Numbered from the stretch's first letter, positions 33,501 to 41,322 are shown. The stretch is DNA of 54,739 nucleotides from Vibrio sp. D404a (GCF_030248535.1 NZ_JAHGAJ010000032.1:1-54739); one strand, 5' to 3'. Notes: generated by a model from the sequence alone, not told the origin. A program made the numbers and translations.

Positions 33501-34289
33501 GAGAGTATCCAAGATCCAGATAAACCTTTGCCATCAGTCTTCTATTTCTACTACACAGTAGAGCCAGATACTGTTGATTCCAGGGGCAAAGTACGAAATG
33601 GAAAGTTAGCTAAATATTACGCTCTCGAAGGTTCACAGCAAGAACCCGTTTTAAAACTGAAATGGAGGGAAGCGCACGACATTGGCTATCCGTTCTTAGT
33701 AGAAGGAAACATGTATGCACCTGATGAAACACCTAATCAGGGCAATGGGTATCACTACTACAAACTGATAGAGGGAAAGCACGGCGGTTCTTGGACAGAA
33801 AAAGATAATTTATTCCCAGAAACAATGCCAAGACTAGCAAACGTAACAGACGTAATTACACATGGCGACACAAGCTATGTCGTTACCGAGTTTTGTACGA
33901 TGTATGACGAGAATGGAAAGCTATATAGCAAGACAAGCATTTTCGATCATCACCTAACAAACAAGAAAAAGCAGAACACCATTCTTGTTAAAGATGATTC
34001 TGTTTTCTGTTACGGCGATGCTCTCAGCGTGAAAGACAAAGGCTATGTGCCGGCCATTGCTTCGATTGATGTTGTAAATGGAGCTGTAGATGCCGAACGA
34101 TTCAAATTTGTAAAAGACATAAATACAAATGGCAGTGATGTAGTCAATGCACGATTAAACAGAACTCACCTAGTTTTTGACTTGGATAATGTGCCTCACT
34201 CAATGGACATGAAAGAGATGCAGACCGTTAACCAAGAACAATACTACGGGGAAGAAGGCTTAATCTCCGACATCATTTATCTCGAATAG
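30503..34289 (+). pseudogene. giant Asp/Pro-rich repeat lipoprotein, frameshifted
   Basis: The ATG at 30503 begins MNKTILAAVISTSLLAGCGG, a lipoprotein signal with lipobox LAGC. About 800 residues of acidic repeats follow: one type about 56 aa long (PLPENPIQPEPDFGDD, DGDQGGDNGCEGEGCYYP), another about 80 aa long (KPEDPIIDDGNDGSVDGTPG, SIPDGSYDDDMN). A 440-aa globular domain, perhaps a beta-propeller, starts near 32935. The frame ends at 31726 because about 17 bases are missing from a repeat near 31700; the rest continues to 34289. Probably a surface protein; the repeats may bind calcium. Confidence 0.7.
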
Positions 34290-34295
34290 GCATAA

Positions 34296-34325
34296 CACAG
34301 CAGGCGACCCGATTCGCCTGCTGTA
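34296..34325 (+). terminator. Rho-independent terminator
   Basis: CAGCAGGCGA-CCCGAT-TCGCCTGCTG followed by TACTTCTTT, after the lipoprotein gene. Confidence 0.8.
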
Positions 34326-34369
34326 CTTCTTTACTATTAACTCATCGAAACAAAACACGGATTACAAAA

Positions 34370-34951
34370 ATGAAAAAAGCAGCTTTAGCCTTACTATTCG
34401 CAGCGGCTCCATCTGTTCTATGCGCTCAAGAAACTGACGTTAAACCTACTCAAATTCCTGAGCCTGAACAGACTCAAGAAGAAAAGAAGGAAATGCCTTA
34501 CAACCGCACTAATCACTTCTACGCATTTGGTGGTGCAGGTGTTGCTCTTTCAGATGATTACTCGGGTGATAACTTCGCGATTAACGGTGGTTTCGGTTAC
34601 AAGTTCGAGAAGCACCTAGCATTCGAATTTGACTATGCTCACCTACGCAACGATCAAACCAACTTTGAAGAGCGAGTTAACAGCTACTCACTAGGTATCA
34701 AAGCTGACCAAAACATTACTCATCACTGGACTGTATTTGGTCGCTTTAGTCTTGCTGTCGCTGATTACGAGCAGACAAACCATATCATCGATAAAAAGGT
34801 TGCAAGCAACACTAGCTATGACCCTGTTGTGTCAGTCGGTATTGAGCACAACTTTGACCGTGTATTCGTTCGCGCTCAATACAACCACTACCCAACAAAC
34901 CTACGTTCAAATCTAAACTACTTGGCTTTCTCAGCAGGTTACCGCTTCTAA
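34370..34951 (+). CDS. outer-membrane beta-barrel protein
   Basis: A 193-aa protein with signal peptide MKKAALALLFAAAPSVLCA (cleavage about residue 19), a short Pro/Glu linker, then alternating beta strands (HFYAFGGAGVALSDDYSGDN, AINGGFGYKFEKHLAFEFDY) ending in the aromatic C-terminal signature GYRF. It matches the OmpA/opacity-like 8-stranded barrel family. It follows the giant lipoprotein gene after a terminator and may work with it at the cell surface; this is inferred from position only. Confidence 0.85.
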   Translation: MKKAALALLFAAAPSVLCAQETDVKPTQIPEPEQTQEEKKEMPYNRTNHFYAFGGAGVALSDDYSGDNFAINGGFGYKFEKHLAFEFDYAHLRNDQTNFEERVNSYSLGIKADQNITHHWTVFGRFSLAVADYEQTNHIIDKKVASNTSYDPVVSVGIEHNFDRVFVRAQYNHYPTNLRSNLNYLAFSAGYRF

Positions 34952-34962
34952 GCAACTCAATA

Positions 34963-34990
34963 GGGTGGGGAACACCTCCCCACCTTTCTT
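34963..34990 (+). terminator. Rho-independent terminator
   Basis: GGTGGGG-AACACCT-CCCCACC followed by TTTCTT, after the barrel gene. Confidence 0.75.
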
Positions 34991-35013
34991 CAACAACACA
35001 AAGAGACTATCCC

Positions 35014-35475
35014 ATGAAATGCAACTGTCCCTCACCAGAAGAACTTTACCCAATCATCAAACAGAACATCGAGAAGGCCGGCTTCCATGTGTTCATGATT
35101 CAAGGCGAAGAACCTTTTTACTACACAGTGTGTTTGATTGAGCATGGCCTACCTGAATTAGTTTGTACCGTTCCTGTTAAACCTGACTTGATGCACACCA
35201 TCTTTTGGAATGTTTTTCATAACTGGAAAGAACACGGCTACAAAGAAGGCGAGAATTACAAAATCATCGAAGGGATGGTGAAGTTCGTAACCGTAGACCC
35301 AGATGCCGCACTTGCTGACTACACAATCCAAGCTGGCGTGTACTACAGAGATACTGAATACGATAGCAAACACACTGCGGTTCAAATGATTATGCCTGAT
35401 GTTAACGGCTTATTTCCTAATGAACCTGGCTATGACATGCCACAGCCATTGATAAAAACAGTAACGGTAAATTGA
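35014..35475 (+). CDS. DUF4262-like protein
   Basis: A 153-aa protein in which GFHVFMIQGEEPFYYTVCLI, then EHGLPELVCTVPVKPDL (about residues 23-60) matches the DUF4262 pattern (F-Y-T-GL-EHGLPEL). Function of the family is unknown. The leader ACACAAAGAGAC precedes the ATG, so it joins the shared-leader set. Confidence 0.7.
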   Translation: MKCNCPSPEELYPIIKQNIEKAGFHVFMIQGEEPFYYTVCLIEHGLPELVCTVPVKPDLMHTIFWNVFHNWKEHGYKEGENYKIIEGMVKFVTVDPDAALADYTIQAGVYYRDTEYDSKHTAVQMIMPDVNGLFPNEPGYDMPQPLIKTVTVN

Positions 35476-35504
35476 TTGAGATTCCTCAACGCCACTTCTC
35501 AAAT

Positions 35505-35535
35505 CCGGTTCAACAGCCGGATTTATGCGTATTCA
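35505..35535 (+). terminator. Rho-independent terminator
   Basis: AATCCGG-TTCAACA-GCCGGATT followed by TATG; a weak T-run. Confidence 0.5.
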
Positions 35536-35563
35536 GATAGTCAACTTTCTAACTAGGTAAATC

Positions 35564-36112
35564 ATGTTCAACTCTAACTCCTACATATTCGAAAAAACTC
35601 CAAACAGCGGCACTTATGTAGCAACCGTACCTACGCCATTCAAAAACGATTACGACACGAAAACCTTTCATGGCCCAACAGCCAAACAAGATGCAAAAGA
35701 GTGGCGTGACAGAACAGCTATTGAATATTGGGGTGTAAGACGTTGGATGTTCTTCATAAGCGGTGCAATCAATGTTAGAACCCTACGTAGCAATACGAAT
35801 GGCGTCTTTGTCAGTGAGGCTGAATCTCACTCTAAACCAAACAATAACGGTGAGATATTTGGATACCCATACGTTCGCGTAGAATGGCGCGAAGAGAAAG
35901 TAGGGCTGTGCAAAACCTTCTTCTACTCACGGTACGAAAAACCGGAAGAGGCAGAGATTGAAGCATCGCTTTACGCAGCTCGTTTAAAGGCTAGTTTGAC
36001 AGGCGGAGAGTTGAATCTTCCCTTCACTAGAGAATCATTTGATCTTGATGCAGTAAACACTGTTGCAACACCAAATCATAACGTGCATACTACAAGCGTT
36101 AGTCACTCGTGA
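35564..36112 (+). CDS. hypothetical protein, possibly AP2-like
   Basis: A 182-aa protein. The region YVRVEWREEKVGLCKTFFYS, then RYEKPEEAEIEASLYAARLK (about residues 105-145) resembles the strand-strand-helix of AP2 DNA-binding domains seen in mobile elements, but the match is by eye and weak. The last codons overlap a copy of the shared dyad (36099). Confidence 0.5.
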   Translation: MFNSNSYIFEKTPNSGTYVATVPTPFKNDYDTKTFHGPTAKQDAKEWRDRTAIEYWGVRRWMFFISGAINVRTLRSNTNGVFVSEAESHSKPNNNGEIFGYPYVRVEWREEKVGLCKTFFYSRYEKPEEAEIEASLYAARLKASLTGGELNLPFTRESFDLDAVNTVATPNHNVHTTSVSHS

Positions 36113-36117
36113 CTAAT
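36099..36117. promoter_or_regulatory. shared dyad operator at a gene end
   Basis: TTAGTCACTCGTGACTAAT, overlapping the stop codon of the preceding gene; next downstream gene is 36335. Confidence 0.6.
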
Positions 36118-36145
36118 AATTATCTCGGGTATCCCAAGAGATAAT
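36118..36145. repeat. hairpin after the AP2-like gene
   Basis: TTATCTC, GGGTATCCC, AGAGATAA: an inverted repeat that could act as a weak terminator. Confidence 0.45.
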
Positions 36146-36231
36146 GTTGTGTTTGAAAACGGACTGTACATGTCCAACCTGCATTAGTGCTTTCTCCCCA
36201 GAAAGTATCTTTCTATTAAACAATGAGGGGA

Positions 36232-36249
36232 TAAGTCATGTGTGACTTA
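36232..36249. promoter_or_regulatory. shared dyad operator
   Basis: TAAGTCATGTGTGACTTA, 86 bp upstream of the ATG at 36335, with a terminator-like hairpin between. Confidence 0.75.
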
Positions 36250-36292
36250 AATCCATTGTTTAGCTTACGCACTACTAGCCACCGTAAGTTTT

Positions 36293-36322
36293 TAAGGGGT
36301 TCTTTGAGCCCCTTCTTTTTTT
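36293..36322 (+). terminator. terminator-like hairpin upstream of a gene
   Basis: AAGGGGTTC-TTT-GAGCCCCTT followed by CTTTTTTT. It lies between the dyad promoter at 36232 and the gene at 36335, so it could attenuate transcription. Confidence 0.65.
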
Positions 36323-36334
36323 CTCAGAACAGCT

Positions 36335-36694
36335 ATGAATAAAACAATCCTTGTACCAATTCTTATCTTGCTCTCAGGCTCATTCATTGCCTATCAGAAA
36401 TTCACCGATGTCCTAGAAGAGGAAGAACTCAACTCTGATATGGCCTTAAGCTATCTATCGGATAGAGAAGGGTGGCTTTCACAGTTCGAACAACTAGCCG
36501 CAGGTTCAACAAACTTACTTCACCTAAAATCGACTGTTAAGTTACAAGTTGGAGAGCTTTATATCTCAGACGGTGTGGTGATGAATAAGAAAACCGGCTA
36601 TTGCATGGAAGCTCGCTATCAGTGGGATGAAGAAACTCGAAAGCAACCAACTCTTCTGTATGCCAAAGAATGCTCAGTGTTTGCAACGCCATAG
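36335..36694 (+). CDS. membrane-anchored hypothetical protein, paralogue of 42824
   Basis: A 119-aa protein with an N-terminal hydrophobic anchor (MNKTILVPILILLSGSFIAY) and a soluble part with SDMALSYLSDREGWL and CMEARYQWDEETRKQPTLLY. The same blocks occur in 42824-43168 (SDMALSYLAHNEKW, CYTARYRWNAQTRETPTLLD). The two Cys residues in each may form a disulfide. Function unknown. Confidence 0.65.
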   Translation: MNKTILVPILILLSGSFIAYQKFTDVLEEEELNSDMALSYLSDREGWLSQFEQLAAGSTNLLHLKSTVKLQVGELYISDGVVMNKKTGYCMEARYQWDEETRKQPTLLYAKECSVFATP

Positions 36695-36750
36695 TAAAAC
36701 AGGCATTATCATATAAGGTTTGATCATTAGTGATTAATCCTAAATCGCGT

Positions 36751-36782
36751 GGGGTAGCAACTAGCTACCCTATTTTTTTACC
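36751..36782 (+). terminator. Rho-independent terminator
   Basis: GGGTAGC-AACTA-GCTACCC followed by TATTTTTTTA. Confidence 0.8.
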
Positions 36783-37733
36783 CCTAATTTAGAACGCTCT
36801 CAAACGCTCTGTGTGAGCTTAAAAATTTTAGACATCATATCTACTGTCTTACTATCTAAAAACTACTCACAAGCTTCTCTGTTGCTCTCTAATTACTATC
36901 AAATTTATTCGCTCTCTGTAGATACAAGTGAATGGGACAAAATCTCATAACCGTGAGCGAAAAATGAAAAGTAAATGAATAGTCCGGCCAACTCTGGCTA
37001 CAAGAACTCAACCAAAACCAATCAATCCTAAACCGTAGTGAAGAAAGAAATTCTGTCTGACTGACCTAAATTCAAACCTATACCAGTAGTGAAAAAAACT
37101 TTATTGTTTACTTATCCTTTAAAATCAACCTTTCCTAAATAAAAACAATACTTAAGGTAAAAATCACCTCTCGTAAGTCATTGATAAACCCTAGGCAGAT
37201 TGAAGAGAAGCAAAACCCCTTATTTGTAGTAATAGGCATAGACCGGATAGAAGCACTCATACAGCAAGAAGTAAGTACCTTTCCCATAGATATAGAAGTA
37301 GTAGGAGAGGGTATAGCAATAGATAACTACCTATAGAGAGTAGTAGTGCATATAGGGGAAATAGTGGGATTAATATAAGAAAAGTGGTGTCGAGCGTGAT
37401 CTTTTTCGAGTCAGCGAGCAACTTTTACCAAAAATTCTTAGAGGAACACCACTACCACCCATCACCACGGCAGAGTTTAATCTGGCAATCCTCCCTCATT
37501 CTTACCCCCTTGGCAGAATCTTTGTTGGTGGAAATCGACCGTGAAAAGCATAAACCACGGGAAATTTGAAAACGGGGCAAAAACCGTATGTGAGGCCACG
37601 GTAGTTTTTAATGAACCAGTCCATCTACCACGGCAAAAAGACCAAGCCTTGTCAGGGAATCTAAAAGTGCCACGGTGTTTTGATGGCCGACTCTGGTGTA
37701 GCATGGCGATACCACTTCAAAGAGGTTCTTGCC
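36783..37733. other. gene-poor A+T-rich region
   Basis: About 950 bp without a convincing gene. It contains CGCTCTC pieces near 36.8 kb, poly-purine runs, and from 37.46 kb repeated CCACGGCA or TGCCGTGG pieces. Short frames at 37384 and 37541 lack starts and look accidental. Confidence 0.5.
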
Positions 37734-37823
37734 GTGAACACCCAAACTAAATACAACCTGATATCGATGGTCATTATCGCTGCCTTGATAGGAACGGGCA
37801 TTTTCATTGGTCTAAGTATCTGA
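37734..37823 (+). CDS. 29-aa single-pass membrane peptide
   Basis: GTG start. The product begins MNTQTKYNLISMVIIAALIG and ends with GIFIGLSI, nearly all hydrophobic. The first of a group of tiny membrane proteins in this region. Confidence 0.4.
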   Translation: MNTQTKYNLISMVIIAALIGTGIFIGLSI

Positions 37824-37859
37824 TGAGCATAATACCAAGGTAAATCTTCTTTTCGGTTT

Positions 37860-37877
37860 TAAGTCAGTGGTGACTTT
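37860..37877. promoter_or_regulatory. shared dyad operator, upstream copy
   Basis: TAAGTCAGTGGTGACTTT, 9 bp upstream of a second copy at 37886. Tandem operators sit in front of candidate sRNA 2. Confidence 0.7.
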
Positions 37878-37885
37878 ATTTACCA

Positions 37886-37904
37886 TAAGTCACGCGTTAC
37901 TATA
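37886..37904 (+). promoter_or_regulatory. shared dyad overlapping a -10 box (sRNA 2 promoter)
   Basis: TAAGTCACGCGTTACTATA; TACTAT (37898-37903) is the likely -10 box, about 7 bp before the start of candidate sRNA 2. No strong -35 is seen. Confidence 0.6.
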
Positions 37905-37909
37905 AGAAC

Positions 37910-37978
37910 ATGAATTGAGACAGAGCATCGCGCTCTATCTCTTTGTGTGTGCGGGAGCGACGGCTCCCCATTTTTTTT
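37910..37978 (+). ncRNA. candidate trans-acting sRNA 2 with anti-leader sequence
   Basis: A roughly 70-nt RNA: a first stem AGAGC-ATCGC-GCTCT (37922-37936), a single-stranded TCTCTTTGTGTGTG (37938-37951), then a strong terminator GGGAGC-GACG-GCTCCC with eight T. The open middle is exactly complementary to the leader CACACAAAGAGA of many plasmid genes, including the one starting at 38022. The stem, seed and terminator arrangement is that of Hfq-type sRNAs. Two dyads overlap its promoter, so it belongs to the same regulon. Confidence 0.68.
37953..37978 (+). terminator. Rho-independent terminator of candidate sRNA 2
   Basis: GGGAGC-GACG-GCTCCC, then CA and eight T. Confidence 0.9.
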
Positions 37979-38021
37979 AAAGCACACACAGGTTAGGTTT
38001 TTACACACAAAGAGAAGAAAC

Positions 38022-38342
38022 ATGGAAAAGGTACTATTTAAAACCAAGTCACCGAGTGATCACTTAAACGAGGTGTTGGAACAGGGACCGCGACGGACGA
38101 GGGCAATGCTAAAGCAGCTACCGGACTCGGCAATATTGGAACTGGCAGATTGTTTAAGAGAGTTCGTCCCAGAAGCGCAACGCAGGGAAGAAGAACGCCA
38201 ATCCAAGCAAAGACTGACTCGCCATTACATTCAGGTCTTAAAAGAAGAATTTGATACACCTCTCGAAGAAACCCTTCATCAACTAGTCGCCTTGATTAAA
38301 CCAACCAAACGCAAGTACACCAAGAGAGCAACCAATGCCTAA
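38022..38342 (+). CDS. hypothetical 106-aa protein
   Basis: The ATG at 38022 is preferred over the upstream frame because TTACACACAAAGAGAAGAAAC directly precedes it in the usual spacing. The product is a helical N-terminal and middle part (DSAILELADCLREFVPEAQR) with a basic tail KRKYTKRATNA. The layout loosely recalls small H-NS-like or MvaT-like nucleoid proteins, but no signature is clear. It overlaps the next small gene. Confidence 0.6.
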   Translation: MEKVLFKTKSPSDHLNEVLEQGPRRTRAMLKQLPDSAILELADCLREFVPEAQRREEERQSKQRLTRHYIQVLKEEFDTPLEETLHQLVALIKPTKRKYTKRATNA

Positions 38343-38508
38343 GAAGATCTACATTCGCATTCTGAACCTAATCGCCATTTTGAATATCTTCACCACTGCT
38401 TTTGCACTATCGGCTGCAGGTAATATCTTTGGTCCCATCTTTCTACTTCTGGGAGCATTAACCTGGTGGGCTGGTGCGGTAACAGGTTACGAGAAGAGAA
38501 AAAGGTAG
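38335..38508 (+). CDS. 57-aa membrane protein
   Basis: Overlaps the end of the preceding gene by 8 bases. The product begins MPKKIYIRILNLIAILNIFT and has two hydrophobic segments with a KRKR tail. A terminator follows. Confidence 0.55.
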   Translation: MPKKIYIRILNLIAILNIFTTAFALSAAGNIFGPIFLLLGALTWWAGAVTGYEKRKR

Positions 38509-38520
38509 TTAGTAAAACAT

Positions 38521-38547
38521 AGAGTCGCCAAGTGCGGCTCTTTTTGT
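38521..38547 (+). terminator. Rho-independent terminator
   Basis: AGAGTCGC-CAAGT-GCGGCTCT followed by TTTTG. Confidence 0.8.
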
Positions 38548-38710
38548 CCTTGTCGTAGTACCACGGCATTTGATTAACCGTTTAAGGGCTTTATTACGCC
38601 GCGGCACTTTGAATTGCCCCAATATCAACGCCAGTCCGTGTAAGCGATAATGTTCTTACTGACTCAGACAGAGTTAGTAAAAATTCACTTTCACACAAAG
38701 AGAGATCACT

Positions 38711-38998
38711 ATGAACTCACATCTAGAAGTCGTTCTATCAACTCAAATCGCGTCCGTTCGTTTCATCATTGCTGTTGACTACATCAACGACATCGAAGCA
38801 GCTTATCGCGTTCTACAGTTCAACGATGTTCAAAAGACCACGCATGATAACGAAGTGCTTGAGAAGAAAGAGCCAGTTTCAAACGTGATGATTCACGAAG
38901 ACGAAATGGCCCTTGCTGAGTATTTCAAGATTCAACAAGAATACGCCACTGAGAAAAGCTCTCAGACGGGATTAGTGATTGCATTCACCGATCTCTAA
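38711..38998 (+). CDS. hypothetical 95-aa protein
   Basis: Leader TTTCACACAAAGAGAGATC before the ATG. The product (MNSHLEVVLSTQIASVRFII, then a mixed charged C-terminus) looks like a small soluble protein. No family recognised. A terminator follows. Confidence 0.6.
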   Translation: MNSHLEVVLSTQIASVRFIIAVDYINDIEAAYRVLQFNDVQKTTHDNEVLEKKEPVSNVMIHEDEMALAEYFKIQQEYATEKSSQTGLVIAFTDL

Positions 38999-39009
38999 CA
39001 ACCAGAAAA

Positions 39010-39037
39010 AGAGAGCTGCCAAGCGCAGCTCTTTTTA
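39010..39037 (+). terminator. Rho-independent terminator
   Basis: AGAGCTGC-CAAGC-GCAGCTCT followed by TTTTAAG. Confidence 0.8.
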
Positions 39038-39065
39038 AGTTCAGCTAAACACCATGGGAGTTTTT

Positions 39066-39170
39066 ATGAATGAAAAATCAAAGTTAGACCAGTTGTGGGA
39101 TAAACACTGCGGTATTAAAACCATGCTGGGAGCTGCCTTGCTTGGCTATATTATTGCCTTGGTGCTTTAA
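39066..39170 (+). CDS. 34-aa membrane peptide
   Basis: GGGAG precedes the ATG. The product begins MNEKSKLDQLWDKHCGIKTM and ends in one hydrophobic helix (GAALLGYIIALVL). Similar in size and plan to the next ORF. Confidence 0.45.
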   Translation: MNEKSKLDQLWDKHCGIKTMLGAALLGYIIALVL

Positions 39171-39187
39171 CCGTGGGAGTGAACAAA

Positions 39188-39292
39188 ATGGATGATGAGG
39201 ATTCTAGGCTAGAAGAGTGGTTCGGGAGAAACACCGGATTGGTAATGATATGTGCCGTGGTAATGGGCTTGTTATTGGCTAAGTGGTTATAA
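39188..39292 (+). CDS. 34-aa membrane peptide, second copy of the plan
   Basis: GGGAG precedes the ATG. MDDEDSRLEEWFGRNTGLVM then ICAVVMGLLLAKWL: acidic head and one membrane helix. The same length and plan as 39066-39170 suggest a related pair. Confidence 0.45.
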   Translation: MDDEDSRLEEWFGRNTGLVMICAVVMGLLLAKWL

Positions 39293-39464
39293 GGTCTTCG
39301 GTCTTCTGGCTGCTGGCCTTGGTTCTTTATCTCCCTTTACTGGCATCAGCTTTACCAAGGGAATTTAATCACCGTGGCACTTTGAAGTAGGGCAGCACTA
39401 CCGACCCGAAACCCCTGTGTGCGCTTGTTACTGTAAGATCTGTGTTATACAGTAAGAGGTAGTA

Positions 39465-39629
39465 ATGAAATGTGATGAACACAAGCACTGTCCGGTTTGC
39501 GCTAAAGCTCAACAAACCAAATATGGTGCTTTCGTACAAGCAGGTAAGTTATTTGTATGGTCGATGATAGTAGTTTACGCCATGAAGAACGACATTCTGA
39601 TTCAGTTAATTCAAGCGATAAGAGGTTAG
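39465..39629 (+). CDS. 54-aa Cys/His peptide with membrane helix
   Basis: AAGAGGTAGTA precedes the ATG. The N-terminus MKCDEHKHCPVCAKAQQ carries a C-x(5)-C-x2-C plus His cluster that could bind zinc, followed by a hydrophobic helix (GKLFVWSMIVVYAM). Unrecognised. Confidence 0.5.
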   Translation: MKCDEHKHCPVCAKAQQTKYGAFVQAGKLFVWSMIVVYAMKNDILIQLIQAIRG

Positions 39630-39631
39630 AA

Positions 39632-39712
39632 ATGAAAAAAGAAGACCTTATCAATTATTCGCTATTAACCTTGATTATGAGTATACCAATTCTCTACTTG
39701 TTCTTCGGTTAA
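39632..39712 (+). CDS. 26-aa membrane peptide
   Basis: Begins 2 bp after the preceding stop; its Shine-Dalgarno AGAGG is inside that gene. MKKEDLINYSLLTLIMSIPI, then LYLFFG: one hydrophobic helix. A terminator follows at once. Confidence 0.4.
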   Translation: MKKEDLINYSLLTLIMSIPILYLFFG

Positions 39713-39715
39713 TAC

Positions 39716-39744
39716 CAAGACCGCTCTAATGAGCGGTCTTTTTG
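39716..39744 (+). terminator. Rho-independent terminator
   Basis: AGACCGCTC-TAAT-GAGCGGTCT followed by TTTTG. Confidence 0.85.
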
Positions 39745-40110
39745 TATCTGCACTATTACCTTGGCAGTTCGTAAGACCAAGGGACTTAACCCACCATCAA
39801 CAAACCATCTCCGGTTATCGGTGTCACCGTGGCACTTTTTCTCCCTTGGTTATTTGAAAACCGGAAACTCGGAAAATTTTGGGAACGGGACGAAATCCTC
39901 TGTTGGGGAGTACCAGACTCAAATAGAAAAACCTTGGTCTTTTCAACTAAATCAATCATTTAGACGGTTTTAGATTGATCTTTTTTGACAAATTAAAGCC
40001 GAAACATAAAATAAACTGTTTTATATTGTTTTACTTTATTTGCACGATCGATTTGCTATGATTCATCTCGTCAACACGACGACACACTTACACACAAAGA
40101 GAGAACACAC
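39745..40110. other. noncoding promoter region
   Basis: No gene is convincing. The end is A+T-rich with TATGAT near 40053 as a likely -10, and the leader CTTACACACAAAGAGAG directly before 40111. Confidence 0.5.
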
Positions 40111-40482
40111 ATGATTAAATTCGATCACGAAACTGAACTAGTGCGCGTTAATTTCATTCACGTAGAAAAGCAGCAAGCGACTATCGCAGTCTTTAAAAGC
40201 TTTGATGATGTGTTTGAGAGCAAGCAAGCTTTGTTCTATCACACTGTAGATATTGCGACTCAAACTAGCATTGATTCATACGCATCTGACGAACTGACAG
40301 ACGACGTAAAGAGTCACTTGATCAACTGCTTTAATACTAAGTATGTTTTTGAAGACTGCATTTATGAGATGTCAGAAGCGCACAAAAACGATATCAAACT
40401 AGAGACTCACAACACTTTTGATATGAGCGTTTTTTATCACGAATTTTTGATTTCAGATCTAGATGTAAACTACCTTAAATAA
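40111..40482 (+). CDS. hypothetical 123-aa protein
   Basis: Shared leader ACACACAAAGAGAG before the ATG. The product is acidic, mixed alpha/beta (MIKFDHETELVRVNFIHVEK). It could be an anti-restriction or DNA-mimic protein by composition, but I see no motif to prove this. Confidence 0.6.
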   Translation: MIKFDHETELVRVNFIHVEKQQATIAVFKSFDDVFESKQALFYHTVDIATQTSIDSYASDELTDDVKSHLINCFNTKYVFEDCIYEMSEAHKNDIKLETHNTFDMSVFYHEFLISDLDVNYLK

Positions 40483-40611
40483 ATAAAGTATTTTTGAATA
40501 AAAAGCCTTACACGAATAAGAATAGCTCCTATCATGAACACATCTTCTGAGAGAGAAGATACACAAAGCGCAGTAAGCGCACATTTAACACTTATTAAGA
40601 GAGTACAAATT

Positions 40612-41283
40612 ATGACTAACGCAACTATCAAACTAAATCTTAAATCAGTAGCTAAAGCAGTAGCAGAGCGCAACACTAAGCTAGACGATATCATTGCACA
40701 CAATGAGCAAGCGCAAGAATCAGAGCAGCACAAAGAAGCACTGAAAAAGCTACGTGATAACGTACACAATGCAGCAGCTCGTAAAAAGCGTCTAACTATG
40801 TTTGAGAAGTGCAGCAAAGAAACTCAAAAGTACGTTTTCAAGCACTGCAACGATCACGAATCAACTATCTTGCACACATCTAGCATTTACGCTTTTGACG
40901 CGCTTCTAGCGTTCGTACAGAACATTACAGACGCTAAAGCAGTGCAACGTGAAGTATACTTTGTTTTCTTCTCTTGCTTTCAAAAGAAAGCTACTGTGAG
41001 CGCTCGTGAGATTCAGCAACAGATTGTTAGAAAGTGTATCTCTCAAACTACGAAAAGAAACTACACACACGGAAGCGCGCGCACATGTACTCGTAACTGC
41101 TTTCACGCATTGAATAGCTTAAATGCAATGAGTGAAGAAAAGATCTCTCGTGAGTCTTTCTATACGCTAGATAGCGAGTCTCAAGTAGTAAAAGATCTAA
41201 TCGAGAAAACAGCGCTACTAAATGCGCTAGAGTATGCAAGCGCAGAAATTGAGCTAGACGAAACAGATCTAGAGCGAGCATAA
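40612..41283 (+). CDS. hypothetical 223-aa protein
   Basis: The ATG at 40612 follows TTAAGAGAGTAC; the frame upstream lacks a ribosome binding site. The product is helical, Lys/Glu-rich (MTNATIKLNLKSVAKAVAER) with many Cys and His residues in the middle (MFEKCSKETQKYVFKHCNDH, RTCTRNCFHALN). An inverted repeat ATCTTCT/AGAAGAT lies in the 5' region. Family not recognised. A strong terminator follows. Confidence 0.6.
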   Translation: MTNATIKLNLKSVAKAVAERNTKLDDIIAHNEQAQESEQHKEALKKLRDNVHNAAARKKRLTMFEKCSKETQKYVFKHCNDHESTILHTSSIYAFDALLAFVQNITDAKAVQREVYFVFFSCFQKKATVSAREIQQQIVRKCISQTTKRNYTHGSARTCTRNCFHALNSLNAMSEEKISRESFYTLDSESQVVKDLIEKTALLNALEYASAEIELDETDLERA

Positions 41284-41291
41284 AAAAGTAA

Positions 41292-41322
41292 GAAAAGCGC
41301 ACTTGAATAGTGCGCTTTTTGT
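41292..41322 (+). terminator. Rho-independent terminator
   Basis: AAGCGCAC-TTGAATA-GTGCGCTT followed by TTTGTTTT. Confidence 0.85.

Larger units (their letters stand above)
37464..39838. repeat. dispersed CCGTGGCA-type short repeat
   Basis: At least eight copies of CCNNGGCA, often CCGTGGCACTTT, in both orientations: 37464, 37508, 37628, 37668, 38561, 38599, 39372 and 39827. Some variants overlap the start regions of tiny ORFs. It could be a protein-binding cluster. Confidence 0.5.

Noticed and set aside
37384..37750. Overlapping short ORFs on both strands
   Set aside because: No start signals, no recognisable content, and they run through the CCACGGCA repeats.
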